Source: Streptomyces sp. CB01881
Lineage (GTDB): Bacteria; Actinomycetota; Actinomycetes; Streptomycetales; Streptomycetaceae
Direction: 5' to 3'
Length of the DNA stretch: 64,000 nucleotides
Assembly: GCF_002953255.1 (NCBI RefSeq)
Contig: NZ_CP026498.1
Location: 5,497,889-5,561,888 of the forward strand
Part shown: positions 53,432 through 62,989 of the stretch, piece after piece
How the letters are laid out: each line of letters opens with the position of its first letter
Position numbering within the stretch: the stretch's first letter is position 1
Program-made: the position numbers and the translations under genes
Notes under the pieces: model-generated
Seen by the model: the letters and a program-made list of their open reading frames with translations, nothing else
Told to the model about the DNA's origin: nothing
Database searches by the model: none

Positions 53432-54475
53432 ATGACCGCCCCAGGACAGGTACCGGGACCGGGCCTCGTCGCCGAACTGAAGGGAGCGGTCACCCCGCGC
53501 ACGGCGCTGCTGGTGATCGCCGTGCTCCTGCTCCAGTTCGGCTTCATCACGTCCTACGTCGGAGCCCTCCATCACCCGACCCCGCACGAGCTGTCGATCG
53601 CGGTGGTCGCCCCGCCGCAGGTCTCCCCCAAGCTGGTCGCGGCGCTGGAGTCGGTGCCGGACGACGCCGTCAAGGCCGTCACCGCACCGGACGCCGAGAC
53701 CGCCACCGCGCAGATCAAGGACCAGAAGATCTACGCCGCGCTGGTCTTCGACCCGGCCGGCACCGAGGACACCCTGCTGGTCGGCGGCGCCCGCGGTCCC
53801 TCCGCGGCCAGGGCGGCGGACACCATCGTCACCGCGCTGGAGAAGACCCAGGGCCGGACGGTGAAGACCGTCGACGTGGTGCCGCTGGCCAAGGGCGACC
53901 CCAACGGCCTCACCTCCTTCTACCTGGTGATCGGCTTCTGCGTCGGCGGCTACCTGGTCGCCTCGATCCTGGGCGTCAGCGCCGGCGCCAAGCCCGCCAA
54001 CACCAACCGGGCGGTGATCCGGCTCGGCACGCTGGCGCTGTACTCGGTCGCGGCCGGCATCGGCGGCGCGATCATCGTCGGCCCGGTCCTCGACGCACTG
54101 CCCGGCTCGTTCTGGGGCCTGGCCGGCGTCGGTGCGCTGGTGGTCTTCGCGGTCGGTGCGTTCACCATGGCGCTGCAGTGCCTGTTCGACATCATCGGCA
54201 TCGGCATCGCGGTGCTGATCTTCGTGGTGCTCGGCAACCCGAGCGCGGGCGGGGTCTTCCCGCCGCCGCTGATGCCGCCGTTCTGGCGGGCGATCGGCGC
54301 CTGGATCCCGAACGGCGCCGGGACGGAGGCGACCCGCTCGATCGCCTACTTCGACGCCACCAACCTCGGCATGCCGCTGGTGGTCCTGCTGGTCTGGGCG
54401 CTGGTCGGCGTCGGGATCACCTTCGCCGCCGTCCTGCGCGGGCCGCGCGGCGGCCGCGAGCTCGTGCACCCGTAG
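53432..54475 (+). CDS. YhgE/DUF3533-like membrane protein
   Basis: The 347-residue protein has one N-terminal span (ALLVIAVLLLQFGFITSYV), an extracytoplasmic domain of about 140 residues and five or six C-terminal spans (FYLVIGFCVGGYLVASILG onward). This layout matches ABC-2-like YhgE/DUF3533 proteins. Their role is not settled; they occur with drug-efflux regulators. ATG 53432 follows AAGGAG by six bases. It is divergent from marR and probably in its regulon. Confidence 0.8.
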   Translation: MTAPGQVPGPGLVAELKGAVTPRTALLVIAVLLLQFGFITSYVGALHHPTPHELSIAVVAPPQVSPKLVAALESVPDDAVKAVTAPDAETATAQIKDQKIYAALVFDPAGTEDTLLVGGARGPSAARAADTIVTALEKTQGRTVKTVDVVPLAKGDPNGLTSFYLVIGFCVGGYLVASILGVSAGAKPANTNRAVIRLGTLALYSVAAGIGGAIIVGPVLDALPGSFWGLAGVGALVVFAVGAFTMALQCLFDIIGIGIAVLIFVVLGNPSAGGVFPPPLMPPFWRAIGAWIPNGAGTEATRSIAYFDATNLGMPLVVLLVWALVGVGITFAAVLRGPRGGRELVHP

Positions 54476-54555
54476 GACGCGTCCGGACGGTGCGGGCCGG
54501 CGGCGGCGCGAACCGCCGGGCACGCCCGCGGCCGCCCGGTGCGGGGCCCCGGCCG

Positions 54556-55770
54556 CTACACGTCCAGCCGGCCCGGGTCCGCGACGATCGCCCGGACCAC
54601 GCCGACCGCGGCCCCGAGCAGCGGGCCGCGGCGGCCCAGCCGGGAGACCGTCAACCGCTCGTCCGTCCAGGGGCGGACGGTCACCCGGGCCGCCAGCTCG
54701 GCCCGCATCGCCCCGAGCAGCCAGGGCGCCAGCCGGGCGTAGCCGCCGCCCAGCACCACCTCGGCCGGGTCGAGCAGGTTGACCGCCCCGGCCGAGGCGA
54801 TGCCCAGCGCCGAGCCGGCCCCGGCCAGCGCCGCACGGACCTCCTCGTCACCGGCCTCGGCCCGCTCGGCGAGCAGCGCCACCCAGTCACCGCGGATCCC
54901 CTCCAGGCCCGCCGCCCGCAGCACCGCCGCCTCCCCCGCGTACTGCTCCAGGCAGCCGTGCGCCCCGCAGGCGCAGGGCGGGCCGTCCGGGCGGACCGGC
55001 ACGTGGCCCAGCTCACCGGCGTAACCGCGGGCCCCGCGCAGCAGCCGGCCGCCGACCACGATCGCCGCGCCGACCCCGGCCTCGGCGGAGACGTGCAGGA
55101 AGTGTTCCGGCGCCCCGCCCAGCCAGAGTTCGGCCAGCCCGCCCAGGTTGGCCTCGTTGTCGGCGTCGATCGGCAGCTCGGCCAGCTGCCCGGCACCGGC
55201 GGCGCGCAGCGCGAGCCGCAGTTCGGCGGTGACCGGCACGTCCTGCCAGCCCAGGTTCGCGGCCCGCTGGAGCTGCCCGCCGCCGTCGCCGACCAGCCCG
55301 GGGACGGCCAGGGTCAGCCCGGCCGGGCGCAGCCCCGCCTCCACGGCGGCCGCGCGCAGCAGCTCGGCCAGGTCGGCCAGGACGGCGGCGGGCCGCCTGC
55401 CCCGGTTGCGGATCTCCTGGCGGCGCCAGGCGCGGACCTCCCCGCGCAGGTCCACGACGCAGGCGCCGAGGTGCTCCACCCCGATCTCGGCGCCCAGGCC
55501 GCCCGGCCCCTGCGGGTTGAGGCCCAGCGCGGTGCCGGGCCGGCCGACCTTGCCGCTCGGTGCGGCCGGGCCCTCCTCGACCACCAGACCGGCGGCGATC
55601 AGCTCCTCGGCGAGCGAGGAGACGGCCGCCCTGGTCAGGCCGGTGTCGGCGGCCACCTCGGCCCGGGAGCGCGGGGCGCGCGCGATCACGCCGAGCACCA
55701 GCGCCAGGTTGGCCCGGCGCATGCCCTGCTGGCTGGCGGGCCCGGCCCGGAGGCCGTCCGTCTCGTGCAT
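54556..55770 (-). CDS. ROK-family transcriptional regulator
   Basis: The 404-residue protein has an N-terminal winged helix (RAEVAADTGLTRAAVSSLAEELI) and a ROK sugar-kinase-fold domain with the zinc motif CACGAHGCLE and DNEANLGGLAE. Members sense sugars or their phosphates; some retain glucokinase activity. ATG 55770 is preceded by GTGAGGG; GTG 55779 is an alternative. No sugar transporter is adjacent, so the target is unknown. Converges with the DUF3533-like gene. Confidence 0.9.
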   Translation of the reverse strand: MHETDGLRAGPASQQGMRRANLALVLGVIARAPRSRAEVAADTGLTRAAVSSLAEELIAAGLVVEEGPAAPSGKVGRPGTALGLNPQGPGGLGAEIGVEHLGACVVDLRGEVRAWRRQEIRNRGRRPAAVLADLAELLRAAAVEAGLRPAGLTLAVPGLVGDGGGQLQRAANLGWQDVPVTAELRLALRAAGAGQLAELPIDADNEANLGGLAELWLGGAPEHFLHVSAEAGVGAAIVVGGRLLRGARGYAGELGHVPVRPDGPPCACGAHGCLEQYAGEAAVLRAAGLEGIRGDWVALLAERAEAGDEEVRAALAGAGSALGIASAGAVNLLDPAEVVLGGGYARLAPWLLGAMRAELAARVTVRPWTDERLTVSRLGRRGPLLGAAVGVVRAIVADPGRLDV

Positions 55771-55882
55771 CGCCCTCACCCCGCTCGGCTGCCGGACACC
55801 GTCGTCGAGACCGGTCGTCTGCAGCCTAACCGCGTTCGGCCGCCCGCTCCCGGCGGCCCGGGGAGGGCGGGCCCGCCGCTCC

Positions 55883-56404
55883 TCACGGGATGCGCTGCGG
55901 CTGCTCCGCGGGGGTGGCGGCGGGTTCGGCGAGGCGGGTGAAGACCCAGCGCTGCATGGCCCAGTAGCGGAAGAGCATCGCGATGAAGGTGCCCACGACC
56001 ATCCCGCTGAGGAAGTCGGCCACCTCCTGGGTGAAGGCGGTCACCTGGGGCTGGCGCAGGTCGAGCAGGTAGCGCGAGACGATCAGCGGGAGGTCGTTGA
56101 CGCCGATCGCCACCGCGCTGACCAGCAGGAACAGCAGCGCCTCCCGGCGGCGGCCGGCCGCGCGGAAGGACCACTGGCGGTTGAGCACGTAGGAGACCGC
56201 GGTGCCGACCACCGTCGCGACGGTCAGCGCCACCACCGGCTTCTGCTGCAGCACGGTGAACTTCAGCGAGAGGTTGAGCACCGTGGTCAGCGCGAAGCAG
56301 ACACCGCCGACCAGCAGGAACTTCACCAGCCGGCGGTGCCTGAGCAGGAACGGGCGCAGCCCGGCCGGCACTCTGGCCAGGGCGCGCTGCGTGGGGGACG
56401 GCAT
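55883..56404 (-). CDS. GtrA-family membrane protein
   Basis: The 173-residue protein has four membrane helices in the GtrA pattern: VKFLLVGGVCFALTTVLNL, VATVVGTAVSYVLNRQWSF, a third LLFLLVSAVAIGVNDL and a last FLSGMVVGTFIAMLFRYWAM. GtrA proteins are thought to move or bind polyprenyl-phosphate-linked sugars in cell-envelope glycosylation. ATG 56404. No glycosyltransferase is adjacent. Confidence 0.9.
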   Translation of the reverse strand: MPSPTQRALARVPAGLRPFLLRHRRLVKFLLVGGVCFALTTVLNLSLKFTVLQQKPVVALTVATVVGTAVSYVLNRQWSFRAAGRRREALLFLLVSAVAIGVNDLPLIVSRYLLDLRQPQVTAFTQEVADFLSGMVVGTFIAMLFRYWAMQRWVFTRLAEPAATPAEQPQRIP

Positions 56405-56471
56405 CTTCGCAGTCTGACCACGGTGGCCGCGGGCCGCTACTCGTCGGCCGCCGCCCGCTCCCGCGCGTGGG

Positions 56472-57917
56472 CTACTCGTCCGCGGTGATCCGCAGCACCC
56501 CGGTGGTGGTGCCCTGGTACACCACCCCGCCGGGGGCGATCGAGCCGACCATCTGGAGGGTGTCGAAGAGGAAGCCGGCCCCGGTGTACTCGGTGCGCAC
56601 CACGGCGCCGGTGCGCGGGTCCACCTCCGCGTAGTAGTAGGGGTCGAGCACCGAGGTGGCCTCGGTGCCCGGGATCACCGGGTTGCGCAGCACGGTGTGG
56701 ATCAGCCCGTCGGCGGTGGAGAGCCGGGGAACGGCCGCGGAGCGCACCTTGTTGTCCCAGGCGAGGTCGCAGCCGGAGCCGTCGGGGCGGACGTCGACCC
56801 GGCTGAACCCGCCGCGGAACCGGCCGGACGACGGCACGCTCGGCCCGGCGTCGTCGGGCAGCTTCGGGTACGGGTACCCGTAGGTGGAGGCGACGAAGAC
56901 GGTGTTGCCGGCCGCGACCGGGGAGTTCTCACTGCCGCTGCCGCCCGCCTTCAGCACCGGCACCGAGCAGACCTGCGAGCCGTCCGAGGCCCGGTAGACC
57001 AGGAGGTTGACGGTGGGCGCGGCGTTGTCGACGACGGTGACGTAGTCGGTGCCGGTGCGCGGCCCGAAGAAGGTGGGCGTCGAGCCGGTGCCCCAGCTGA
57101 GCTGGCCGGGCTTGCGGCCGGGCCCGCGGTCGTACGGGCGGCGCCAGGCGATCCGCGGCGTGCCGTCGGCCGCCGCCGTGAGCAGGTAGGTGGCGTGGGT
57201 GGTGGCGACGGCGGTGCCCTCCGGGGCGGTGGAGATCGAGTTGGCGACCTTCTCCCCGGCGGGCAGCGCCAGGGCGCGGACGGTGCCGGTGCGGTCGTCG
57301 GCGGTGCCGACCACGCCGCCGCCGGTGGCGAACCACACCCGGCCCTGCCAGTCCGGCGAGACGCCGGTGACGGCGTCGCCGGCGGGCACCGCGCCGGCCA
57401 GCGACAGCGACCGGTCGACGTACAGCTCCCACCGCCCGGCCGCGTCCCGGCGGTGGCCGATCCGCAGCAGGTTGCGGTCGCCGTCGACGGCGACCAGGCG
57501 GTTCTCGTCGTCCAGGTAGGCGTAGACGCCGCCGAGCAGGGAGCCCTTGGCGAGCGGCAGCTCGGCGACCGAGCCGCCGTCGGCCGGGTCGAGCAGGTGG
57601 ACGGTCGGGGTGAGGCCGAAGATCGTGGTGCAGAGCGCGACGGGGTACCCGTCCGAGCCCACCAGCACGGTCGGGCAGGCGGACTGCAGCGCCACCCGGT
57701 CGGAGGCGAGCGGTCCGGCCTTCGGGCCGGGCAGCGGGGTCGCGTCCGAGGAGCCGGTGTCGCCGTGCATGGTGGCGGTGCCGTCCGGTCCCGCGTACGG
57801 GTTGTGCGGCGGCAGCGGCGCGTACGGGGTGTCGGCGTGGGCCGGGGTGCCGCCGGCGAGGGCCAGCAGGAGGGCCGCCGGGAGTACGGCGGCGCGCATG
57901 GGCAGCGCGAGGCGCAT
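56472..57917 (-). CDS. secreted beta-propeller-like protein of unknown function
   Basis: The 481-residue protein has a signal peptide (MRLALPMRAAVLPAALLLALAGG in part; cleavage near AHADT). Repeated beta-strand units with Asp/Gly turns (VHLLDPADGGSVAEL, LVAVDGDRNLLRIG, VWFATGGGVVGTAD) suggest a PQQ/quinoprotein-like propeller. No catalytic motif is evident. ATG 57917 follows AGGA by five bases. Extracellular; function not assigned. Confidence 0.75.
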   Translation of the reverse strand: MRLALPMRAAVLPAALLLALAGGTPAHADTPYAPLPPHNPYAGPDGTATMHGDTGSSDATPLPGPKAGPLASDRVALQSACPTVLVGSDGYPVALCTTIFGLTPTVHLLDPADGGSVAELPLAKGSLLGGVYAYLDDENRLVAVDGDRNLLRIGHRRDAAGRWELYVDRSLSLAGAVPAGDAVTGVSPDWQGRVWFATGGGVVGTADDRTGTVRALALPAGEKVANSISTAPEGTAVATTHATYLLTAAADGTPRIAWRRPYDRGPGRKPGQLSWGTGSTPTFFGPRTGTDYVTVVDNAAPTVNLLVYRASDGSQVCSVPVLKAGGSGSENSPVAAGNTVFVASTYGYPYPKLPDDAGPSVPSSGRFRGGFSRVDVRPDGSGCDLAWDNKVRSAAVPRLSTADGLIHTVLRNPVIPGTEATSVLDPYYYAEVDPRTGAVVRTEYTGAGFLFDTLQMVGSIAPGGVVYQGTTTGVLRITADE

Positions 57918-58220
57918 AGGGGTCCTGTCCCATCGGGTGAGAGGAGCGAACGGGCGTGACGGTGCACTCCACCCGGATCGGGGGTTCCCGGCAGGGGCTC
58001 CGGCGGGGGCGCCGGGCGGATCACCGCGCATCAGGGGACGCGGTGACAGATCGCGGAGCATGCGCGGGCCAGGTCGACGTCCAGTCGACGGCTCAGGTGC
58101 GCATGGCGATTCACACCGTCAGGCTGCCGCACTGACGGTCCGTCTCACAAGGCGCGTCTCACGGTACGGGAAAGGGCCCGGCGGGCAGTCCTCCTGCTCC
58201 GCCGGGCCCCTGAGCCGCCG
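57918..58220. other. 303-base intergenic region upstream of the secreted protein
   Basis: No gene is visible. ACCGTCAG/CTGACGGT (58115-58139) is an 8-bp inverted repeat that may be regulatory. The lon terminator at 58174-58209 occupies the other end. Confidence 0.5.
58174..58209 (-). terminator. 11-bp hairpin after lon
   Basis: GGGCCCGGCGG (58174-58184) and its complement (58199-58209) flank a 14-base loop, 12 bases past the lon stop. Confidence 0.75.
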
Positions 58221-60614
58221 TCAGGCGGCGACCAGCACCGCGGCCGGCTCCAGGGCCAGCCTCAGCACCTCCCGGACGTCCGCGACCGGATGGACGGTGA
58301 GCCGCTCCAGCACCTCGGCCGGGACGTCGTCCAGGTCGGCCTCGTTCCGCTTGGGGATGATCACCGTGGTGACGCCCGCCCGGTCGGCGGCGAGCAGCTT
58401 CTGCTTCACCCCGCCGATCGGCAGCACCCGCCCGGTCAGCGACACCTCACCGGTCATCGCCACGTCGGTGCGCACCTTGCGGCCCGAGAGCAGCGAGGCC
58501 AGCGCGGTCGTCATGGTGATGCCGGCGCTCGGCCCGTCCTTGGGGACGGCCCCGGCGGGGACGTGCAGGTGCACGCCGCGGTCCCGCAGCGAGGTGACCG
58601 GAAGCTCCAGCTCGGCGCCGCGCGAGCGGAGGAAGGAGAGCGCGATGTGCGCGGACTCCTTCATCACGTCGCCCAGCTGCCCGGTGAGGGTGAGCCCGGT
58701 GCCGCCCGTCTCGGCGTCGGCGAGCGAGGCCTCGATGTAGAGGACGTCGCCGCCGGCGCCCGTCACCGCGAGGCCCGTCGCCACGCCGGGGACGGCGGTG
58801 CGCCGCTCGGCCGGCTCCTGGGCCGCCTCGGGGACGTGGTGCGGCCGGCCGATCAGGGCGCGCAGGTCGTCGGCGCCGATCGCGGCGGGCAGCTCGCGCT
58901 CGCCCAGCTCGCTCTGCGCGGCGATCTTGCGCAGCACCCGGGCGATCGAGCGTTCGAGGTTCCGGACGCCGGCCTCGCGGGTGTACTCGCCCGCCAGCCT
59001 GCGCAGCACCTCCTCGTCGACCGCCACCTCACCGCCCTTCAGGCCGGCCTTCTCCAGCTGGCGCGGGAGCAGGTGGTCGCGGGCGATGACGACCTTCTCG
59101 TCCTCGGTGTAGCCGTCCAGGCGGACCAGCTCCATCCGGTCGAGCAGCGGCTCGGGGATGGCCTCCAGCACGTTGGCGGTGGCGAGGAAGACCACGTCGG
59201 AGAGGTCCAGCTCGACCTCCAGGTAGTGGTCGCGGAAGGTGTGGTTCTGCGCCGGGTCCAGGACCTCCAGCAGTGCCGCGGCAGGGTCCCCCCGGTAGTC
59301 GGAGCCGACCTTGTCGATCTCGTCGAGCAGGACGACCGGGTTCATCGAGCCGGCCTCCTTGATCGCCCGCACCAGCCGGCCGGGGAGCGCGCCGACGTAG
59401 GTGCGCCGGTGGCCGCGGATCTCCGCCTCGTCCCGGACGCCGCCCAGCGCGACCCGGACGAACTTGCGGCCCATCGCGCGGGCCACCGACTCGCCGAGCG
59501 AGGTCTTGCCGACGCCGGGCGGGCCGACCAGTGCCAGCACCGCCCCTCCGCGCCGGCCGCCGACCAGGCCGAGCCCCTGGTCGGCCCGGCGCTTGCGCAC
59601 CGCGAGGTACTCGACGATGCGGTCCTTCACGTCGGCCAGGCCGGAGTGGTCGGCGTCCAGCACCGCGCGGGCGCCGGCGATGTCGTAGGCGTCCTCGGTC
59701 CGCTCGCTCCAGGGCAGCTCCAGGACGGTGTCCAGCCAGGTGCGGATCCAGGAGCCCTCGGGCGACTGGTCGGAGGCGCGCTCCAGCTTGTCGACCTCCT
59801 TGAGCGCCGCCTCGCGCACCTTCTCCGGCAGGTCGGCCGCCTCGACCCGGGCGCGGTAGTCGCCCTCCTCGTCGGCCGGGTCGCCGTTCAGCTCGGCAAG
59901 CTCCTTGCGGACGGCCTCCAGCTGGCGCCTGAGCAGGAACTCCTTCTGCTGCTTGGCCACGCCCTCCTCGACGTCCTTGCGGATGGTGTCGTTGACCTCC
60001 TCCTCGGCGAGGTGGTCGCGCAGCAGCGTCAGCGCGTACTCCAGCCGGGCCACCTGGTCGGCCTCCAGCAGCACCTTGAGCTTCTGCTCGGCGGTGACGA
60101 AGGGGGCGTAGCCGATGTTGTCGGCGAGCTCGCCGACGCCCTCGATCTGGGCCACCCGGTCGACGATCTGCCAGGCGCCGCGCCTGCGCAGCCACTGGGT
60201 GGAGAGCGACTTGTACTCCTTGACCAGCTCGGCGGCGCGCCCGGCCACCGGGGTGCCGACCGAGGACTCCCGGAACGGCGTGGTCTCCACCCAGAGGGCG
60301 GCGCCGGGCCCGGTGGTGCCGACGCCGATCCGGACCCGGCGCACGGCGCGCACCAGCGCCGCCGGGTCTCCGTCGGCCAGCCGGCCGACCTGTTCGACGG
60401 TGGCGAGGGTGCCGGCCGCCGCATAGGAGCCGTCCACCCGCGGGACCAGCAGGACCTGGGGCTTCCCGGTGCCGGTGGCCGCGGCGCGCGCGGCCTCGAC
60501 CGCGGCCCGCACCTCGGCGTCCTTGAGGTCCAGCGGGACGACCATGCCCGGGAGCACAACCTCGTCGTCGAGCGGCAGCACGGGCAGGGTGAGCGGTGCG
60601 GACGTCGATGCCAT
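58221..60614 (-). CDS. lon: ATP-dependent Lon protease
   Basis: Lon degrades misfolded and regulatory proteins in the cytoplasm. The 797-residue protein has the N-terminal LON substrate domain, Walker [10 protein letters not shown] (about 366), Walker [12 protein letters not shown] and the protease domain with Ser in [11 protein letters not shown] (about 693) and Lys in [10 protein letters not shown] (about 736). Length is normal. GGAGAG lies three bases from ATG 60614. A degenerate HspR-type box lies 22 bases upstream, matching the known HspR control of streptomycete lon. Confidence 0.96.
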   Translation of the reverse strand: MASTSAPLTLPVLPLDDEVVLPGMVVPLDLKDAEVRAAVEAARAAATGTGKPQVLLVPRVDGSYAAAGTLATVEQVGRLADGDPAALVRAVRRVRIGVGTTGPGAALWVETTPFRESSVGTPVAGRAAELVKEYKSLSTQWLRRRGAWQIVDRVAQIEGVGELADNIGYAPFVTAEQKLKVLLEADQVARLEYALTLLRDHLAEEEVNDTIRKDVEEGVAKQQKEFLLRRQLEAVRKELAELNGDPADEEGDYRARVEAADLPEKVREAALKEVDKLERASDQSPEGSWIRTWLDTVLELPWSERTEDAYDIAGARAVLDADHSGLADVKDRIVEYLAVRKRRADQGLGLVGGRRGGAVLALVGPPGVGKTSLGESVARAMGRKFVRVALGGVRDEAEIRGHRRTYVGALPGRLVRAIKEAGSMNPVVLLDEIDKVGSDYRGDPAAALLEVLDPAQNHTFRDHYLEVELDLSDVVFLATANVLEAIPEPLLDRMELVRLDGYTEDEKVVIARDHLLPRQLEKAGLKGGEVAVDEEVLRRLAGEYTREAGVRNLERSIARVLRKIAAQSELGERELPAAIGADDLRALIGRPHHVPEAAQEPAERRTAVPGVATGLAVTGAGGDVLYIEASLADAETGGTGLTLTGQLGDVMKESAHIALSFLRSRGAELELPVTSLRDRGVHLHVPAGAVPKDGPSAGITMTTALASLLSGRKVRTDVAMTGEVSLTGRVLPIGGVKQKLLAADRAGVTTVIIPKRNEADLDDVPAEVLERLTVHPVADVREVLRLALEPAAVLVAA

Positions 60615-60635
60615 GATCTCTCCCCAGTCAGTGAA

Positions 60636-60656
60636 GTTGAGTTGACCTGACTAAGG
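60636..60656. promoter_or_regulatory. degenerate HAIR (HspR) box upstream of lon
   Basis: GTTGAGT-N7-ACTAAGG has the HAIR architecture CTTGAGT-N7-ACTCAAG, with 6 of 7 and 5 of 7 matches and exact 7-base spacing. It lies 22 bases upstream of the lon ATG. Confidence 0.6.
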
Positions 60657-60768
60657 TTTGGCGGGCGCCGGTTGTTCCCCACGGCGCGTTCGCCGTGAGC
60701 GAACGGGATCGGGCGGGAGCGGCACGGGGAAGATCGCGGGAGGGCCCGTCAAAAACGCCCGGGCGGCG

Positions 60769-61572
60769 TCACATCCGGTCCAGCAGGGCGGCCCGGCCCG
60801 AGGCCGCGGCGGACGTCCCGGCCGGCCCTGCGGGCTCGGACCGGCGCCCGCCCTCGCGGTGACCCGGCTCCGGGCGGCACAGACGGCGGCCGGAGGTGCG
60901 CCGCAGCCGGCGCCAGAGCGCCACCCCGGCCAGCACCGCCGCCGGGTGGCCGATGCCGGTCACCAGGTCCCGGTCGCTCGCGATCTGCTGGGCGATCAGC
61001 GCGGCCGCCAGGCCGAGCACCAGCAGCCGCCCGCGCGGCCGCAACAGCCCGGCCAGCGCGCCGAGGCTGGCCAGGACGCCGTAGCTGACCCCGATGTCCA
61101 GGTGGTCCAGCGCCCCGGGCTCCAGCCGCCGGCCGGCCACGGCGGCGATCACCACCACCTGGGAGAGCAGCGTCGCGCCGACGTGCCCGGCCGCGAAGAC
61201 GGCCGCCGCCCGGCCCGGGCCGACCCGCCGCTCCAGCGGCGCGACCGTGAAGGCGAAGGCCCACAGGTACGGCATCCAGATCGTCCCGGCCACCCAGAAC
61301 CCGCTGAACAGCAGCGCGCGCACCGGGTGGTGCAACAGGTTGTGCGCGTCCGAGCTGGACGCCTGCTGGAGCCGCAGCACCAGCCCCGGGTCGGCGAGCT
61401 TGGCGAAGGTGGTGGTGGCGCAGACCACCGCGAGGTAGCCGAGTGCGAAGGGATTGCGCCGGGGCGTCGGCACCCGGGCCAGCAGCCAGTCGACCACCCA
61501 GACCCGCAGGCCGTACCGGAGCATCCCGTAGGGCGGCCCGGCCCGGCCGGCACCACTGCGCAGCCCCGCCAT
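60769..61572 (-). CDS. rhomboid-like membrane protein (GVSY type), copy 2
   Basis: The 267-residue protein has about six spans and the same marks as copy 1: NLLHHPVRALLFSGFW (78-93), DIGVSYG (S163) and GIGHPAAVLAG (H209). A soluble Arg/Gly/Ala tail follows from about residue 225. ATG 61572 has GGAGG four bases upstream. Whether it cleaves proteins is unknown. Confidence 0.8.
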   Translation of the reverse strand: MAGLRSGAGRAGPPYGMLRYGLRVWVVDWLLARVPTPRRNPFALGYLAVVCATTTFAKLADPGLVLRLQQASSSDAHNLLHHPVRALLFSGFWVAGTIWMPYLWAFAFTVAPLERRVGPGRAAAVFAAGHVGATLLSQVVVIAAVAGRRLEPGALDHLDIGVSYGVLASLGALAGLLRPRGRLLVLGLAAALIAQQIASDRDLVTGIGHPAAVLAGVALWRRLRRTSGRRLCRPEPGHREGGRRSEPAGPAGTSAAASGRAALLDRM

Positions 61573-62130
61573 GCCGCCTCCGCTCCGACCCGCTGCAACC
61601 GGCCCCGTCCGGTGCCCAACGTACCGGCGCGCGCCGGAAATCCCACCCCCCGTGAATCTTGTCGTGACCACGTTACGTCGGGCTCCTGGGAGCCCGCTGG
61701 GAAATCCCCGTGAAGACCCTCTGGCGGCCGGACGACGGGAACCCCCGGATTTGGTCCAGACCTTCCCTCTGCCTACGCACGAGTAGCTGCCCTGACCGGC
61801 GGGTTGATGTCAAGAAGTCTGCATACGTATCGTCACGGAGTGAAAAATCGCCGGGTAAGGTAGCGGCCCGTGCCCACTCCCGAGTGGGCCGGAGGGCGGC
61901 CCGAAAGCCGGCCCACGGGCCGGAAACGACCGGTCCACCTGCCGGGAAGCATCCGCGGTCCGTACGCTGCGAAGTGTGCGGAAACGGCGGGCAGTCCACA
62001 CCTGCCCTCCGGTCCGCGCACACGAGGTAAGCGGGACGGCGGACCCGGCACAGTCCACGACGGAACAAGACTACGAGCGGAGCCCCGCCATCCCCACAGG
62101 TGGCCGGCCCGCAGCCCTGGGGGCGGTGGC
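61573..62130. other. 558-base gene-free region upstream of the two-component genes
   Basis: I see no gene. A candidate plus-strand promoter is TTGATG (61804-61809) with TATCGT (61828-61833), 18 bases apart; it would give the response regulator a leader of about 290 nt. The stretch 61835-61850 is AT-rich. Confidence 0.4.
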
Positions 62131-62874
62131 GTGACCGTGACAGAAATTCAGCAGGACAACCAGAACGGCGGCGGCACGGTGAGCAGCCAGCGCAGAGTGC
62201 TGGTGGTGGAGGACGAGCCCACGATCGCCGAGTCGATCGCGGCCCGGCTGGGTGCGGAGGGCTTCAAGGTCGCCGTGGCCCACGACGGCCCCGGCGCCGT
62301 CGACGGCTTCCACACCTGGCAGCCCGACCTGGTCGTGCTCGACATCATGCTGCCCGGCTTCGACGGCCTCGAAGTGTGCCGCCGGATCCAGGCGCAGCGC
62401 CCGGTACCGGTCCTGATGCTGACCGCGCGCGACGACGAGACGGACCTGCTGGTCGGCCTCGGCGTCGGTGCCGACGACTACATGACCAAGCCCTTCTCCA
62501 TGCGCGAGCTGGCGGCCCGGGTCAACGTGCTGCTGCGCCGCGTCGAGCGCGCCCAGCAGGCGGCCCGCACACCGGCGCTCGGCTCGCTGCGCTTCGGCGA
62601 GCTGGAGATCGACCACGTGCAGCGCCGGGTCCGGCTGGCCTCGGGCGACGTCCACCTGACGCCGACCGAGTTCGACCTGCTCGCCTGCCTGGCCGCCCAG
62701 CCGCGCGCGGTGCTCACCCGCGAGCAGCTGCTGGCCGAGGTGTGGGACTGGACGGACGCGTCCGGCACCCGCACCGTCGACAGCCACGTCAAGGCGCTGC
62801 GCCGGAAGATCGGCGCCAGCTGGATCCGCACCGTCCACGGCGTCGGCTACGCGCTGGAAGCCCCGCTCTCCTAG
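62131..62874 (+). CDS. OmpR/PhoB-type response regulator
   Basis: The 247-residue protein has a receiver domain (acidic E27-D28, phosphoacceptor D71 in LVVLDIMLPGFDG, TARDDE, DDYMTKPFS) and a C-terminal winged helix (LTPTEFDLLACLAAQPRAV, TVDSHVKALRRKI). GTG 62131 follows a G-rich run; GTG 62179 (VSSQRRVLVVEDE) is another possible start. It is followed 115 bp later by a histidine kinase, its likely partner. Confidence 0.92.
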   Translation: MTVTEIQQDNQNGGGTVSSQRRVLVVEDEPTIAESIAARLGAEGFKVAVAHDGPGAVDGFHTWQPDLVVLDIMLPGFDGLEVCRRIQAQRPVPVLMLTARDDETDLLVGLGVGADDYMTKPFSMRELAARVNVLLRRVERAQQAARTPALGSLRFGELEIDHVQRRVRLASGDVHLTPTEFDLLACLAAQPRAVLTREQLLAEVWDWTDASGTRTVDSHVKALRRKIGASWIRTVHGVGYALEAPLS

Positions 62875-62989
62875 CGGCGCCTCGGGCGACGGGCCTCCGG
62901 GGGGCCCGTGTCCCGAACCGCCGTGCCCACCCGCGCGGGCGAGCGCCGCGCGCGGGGAACCACAGCACGCGGGGAACCACAGGGGACCA

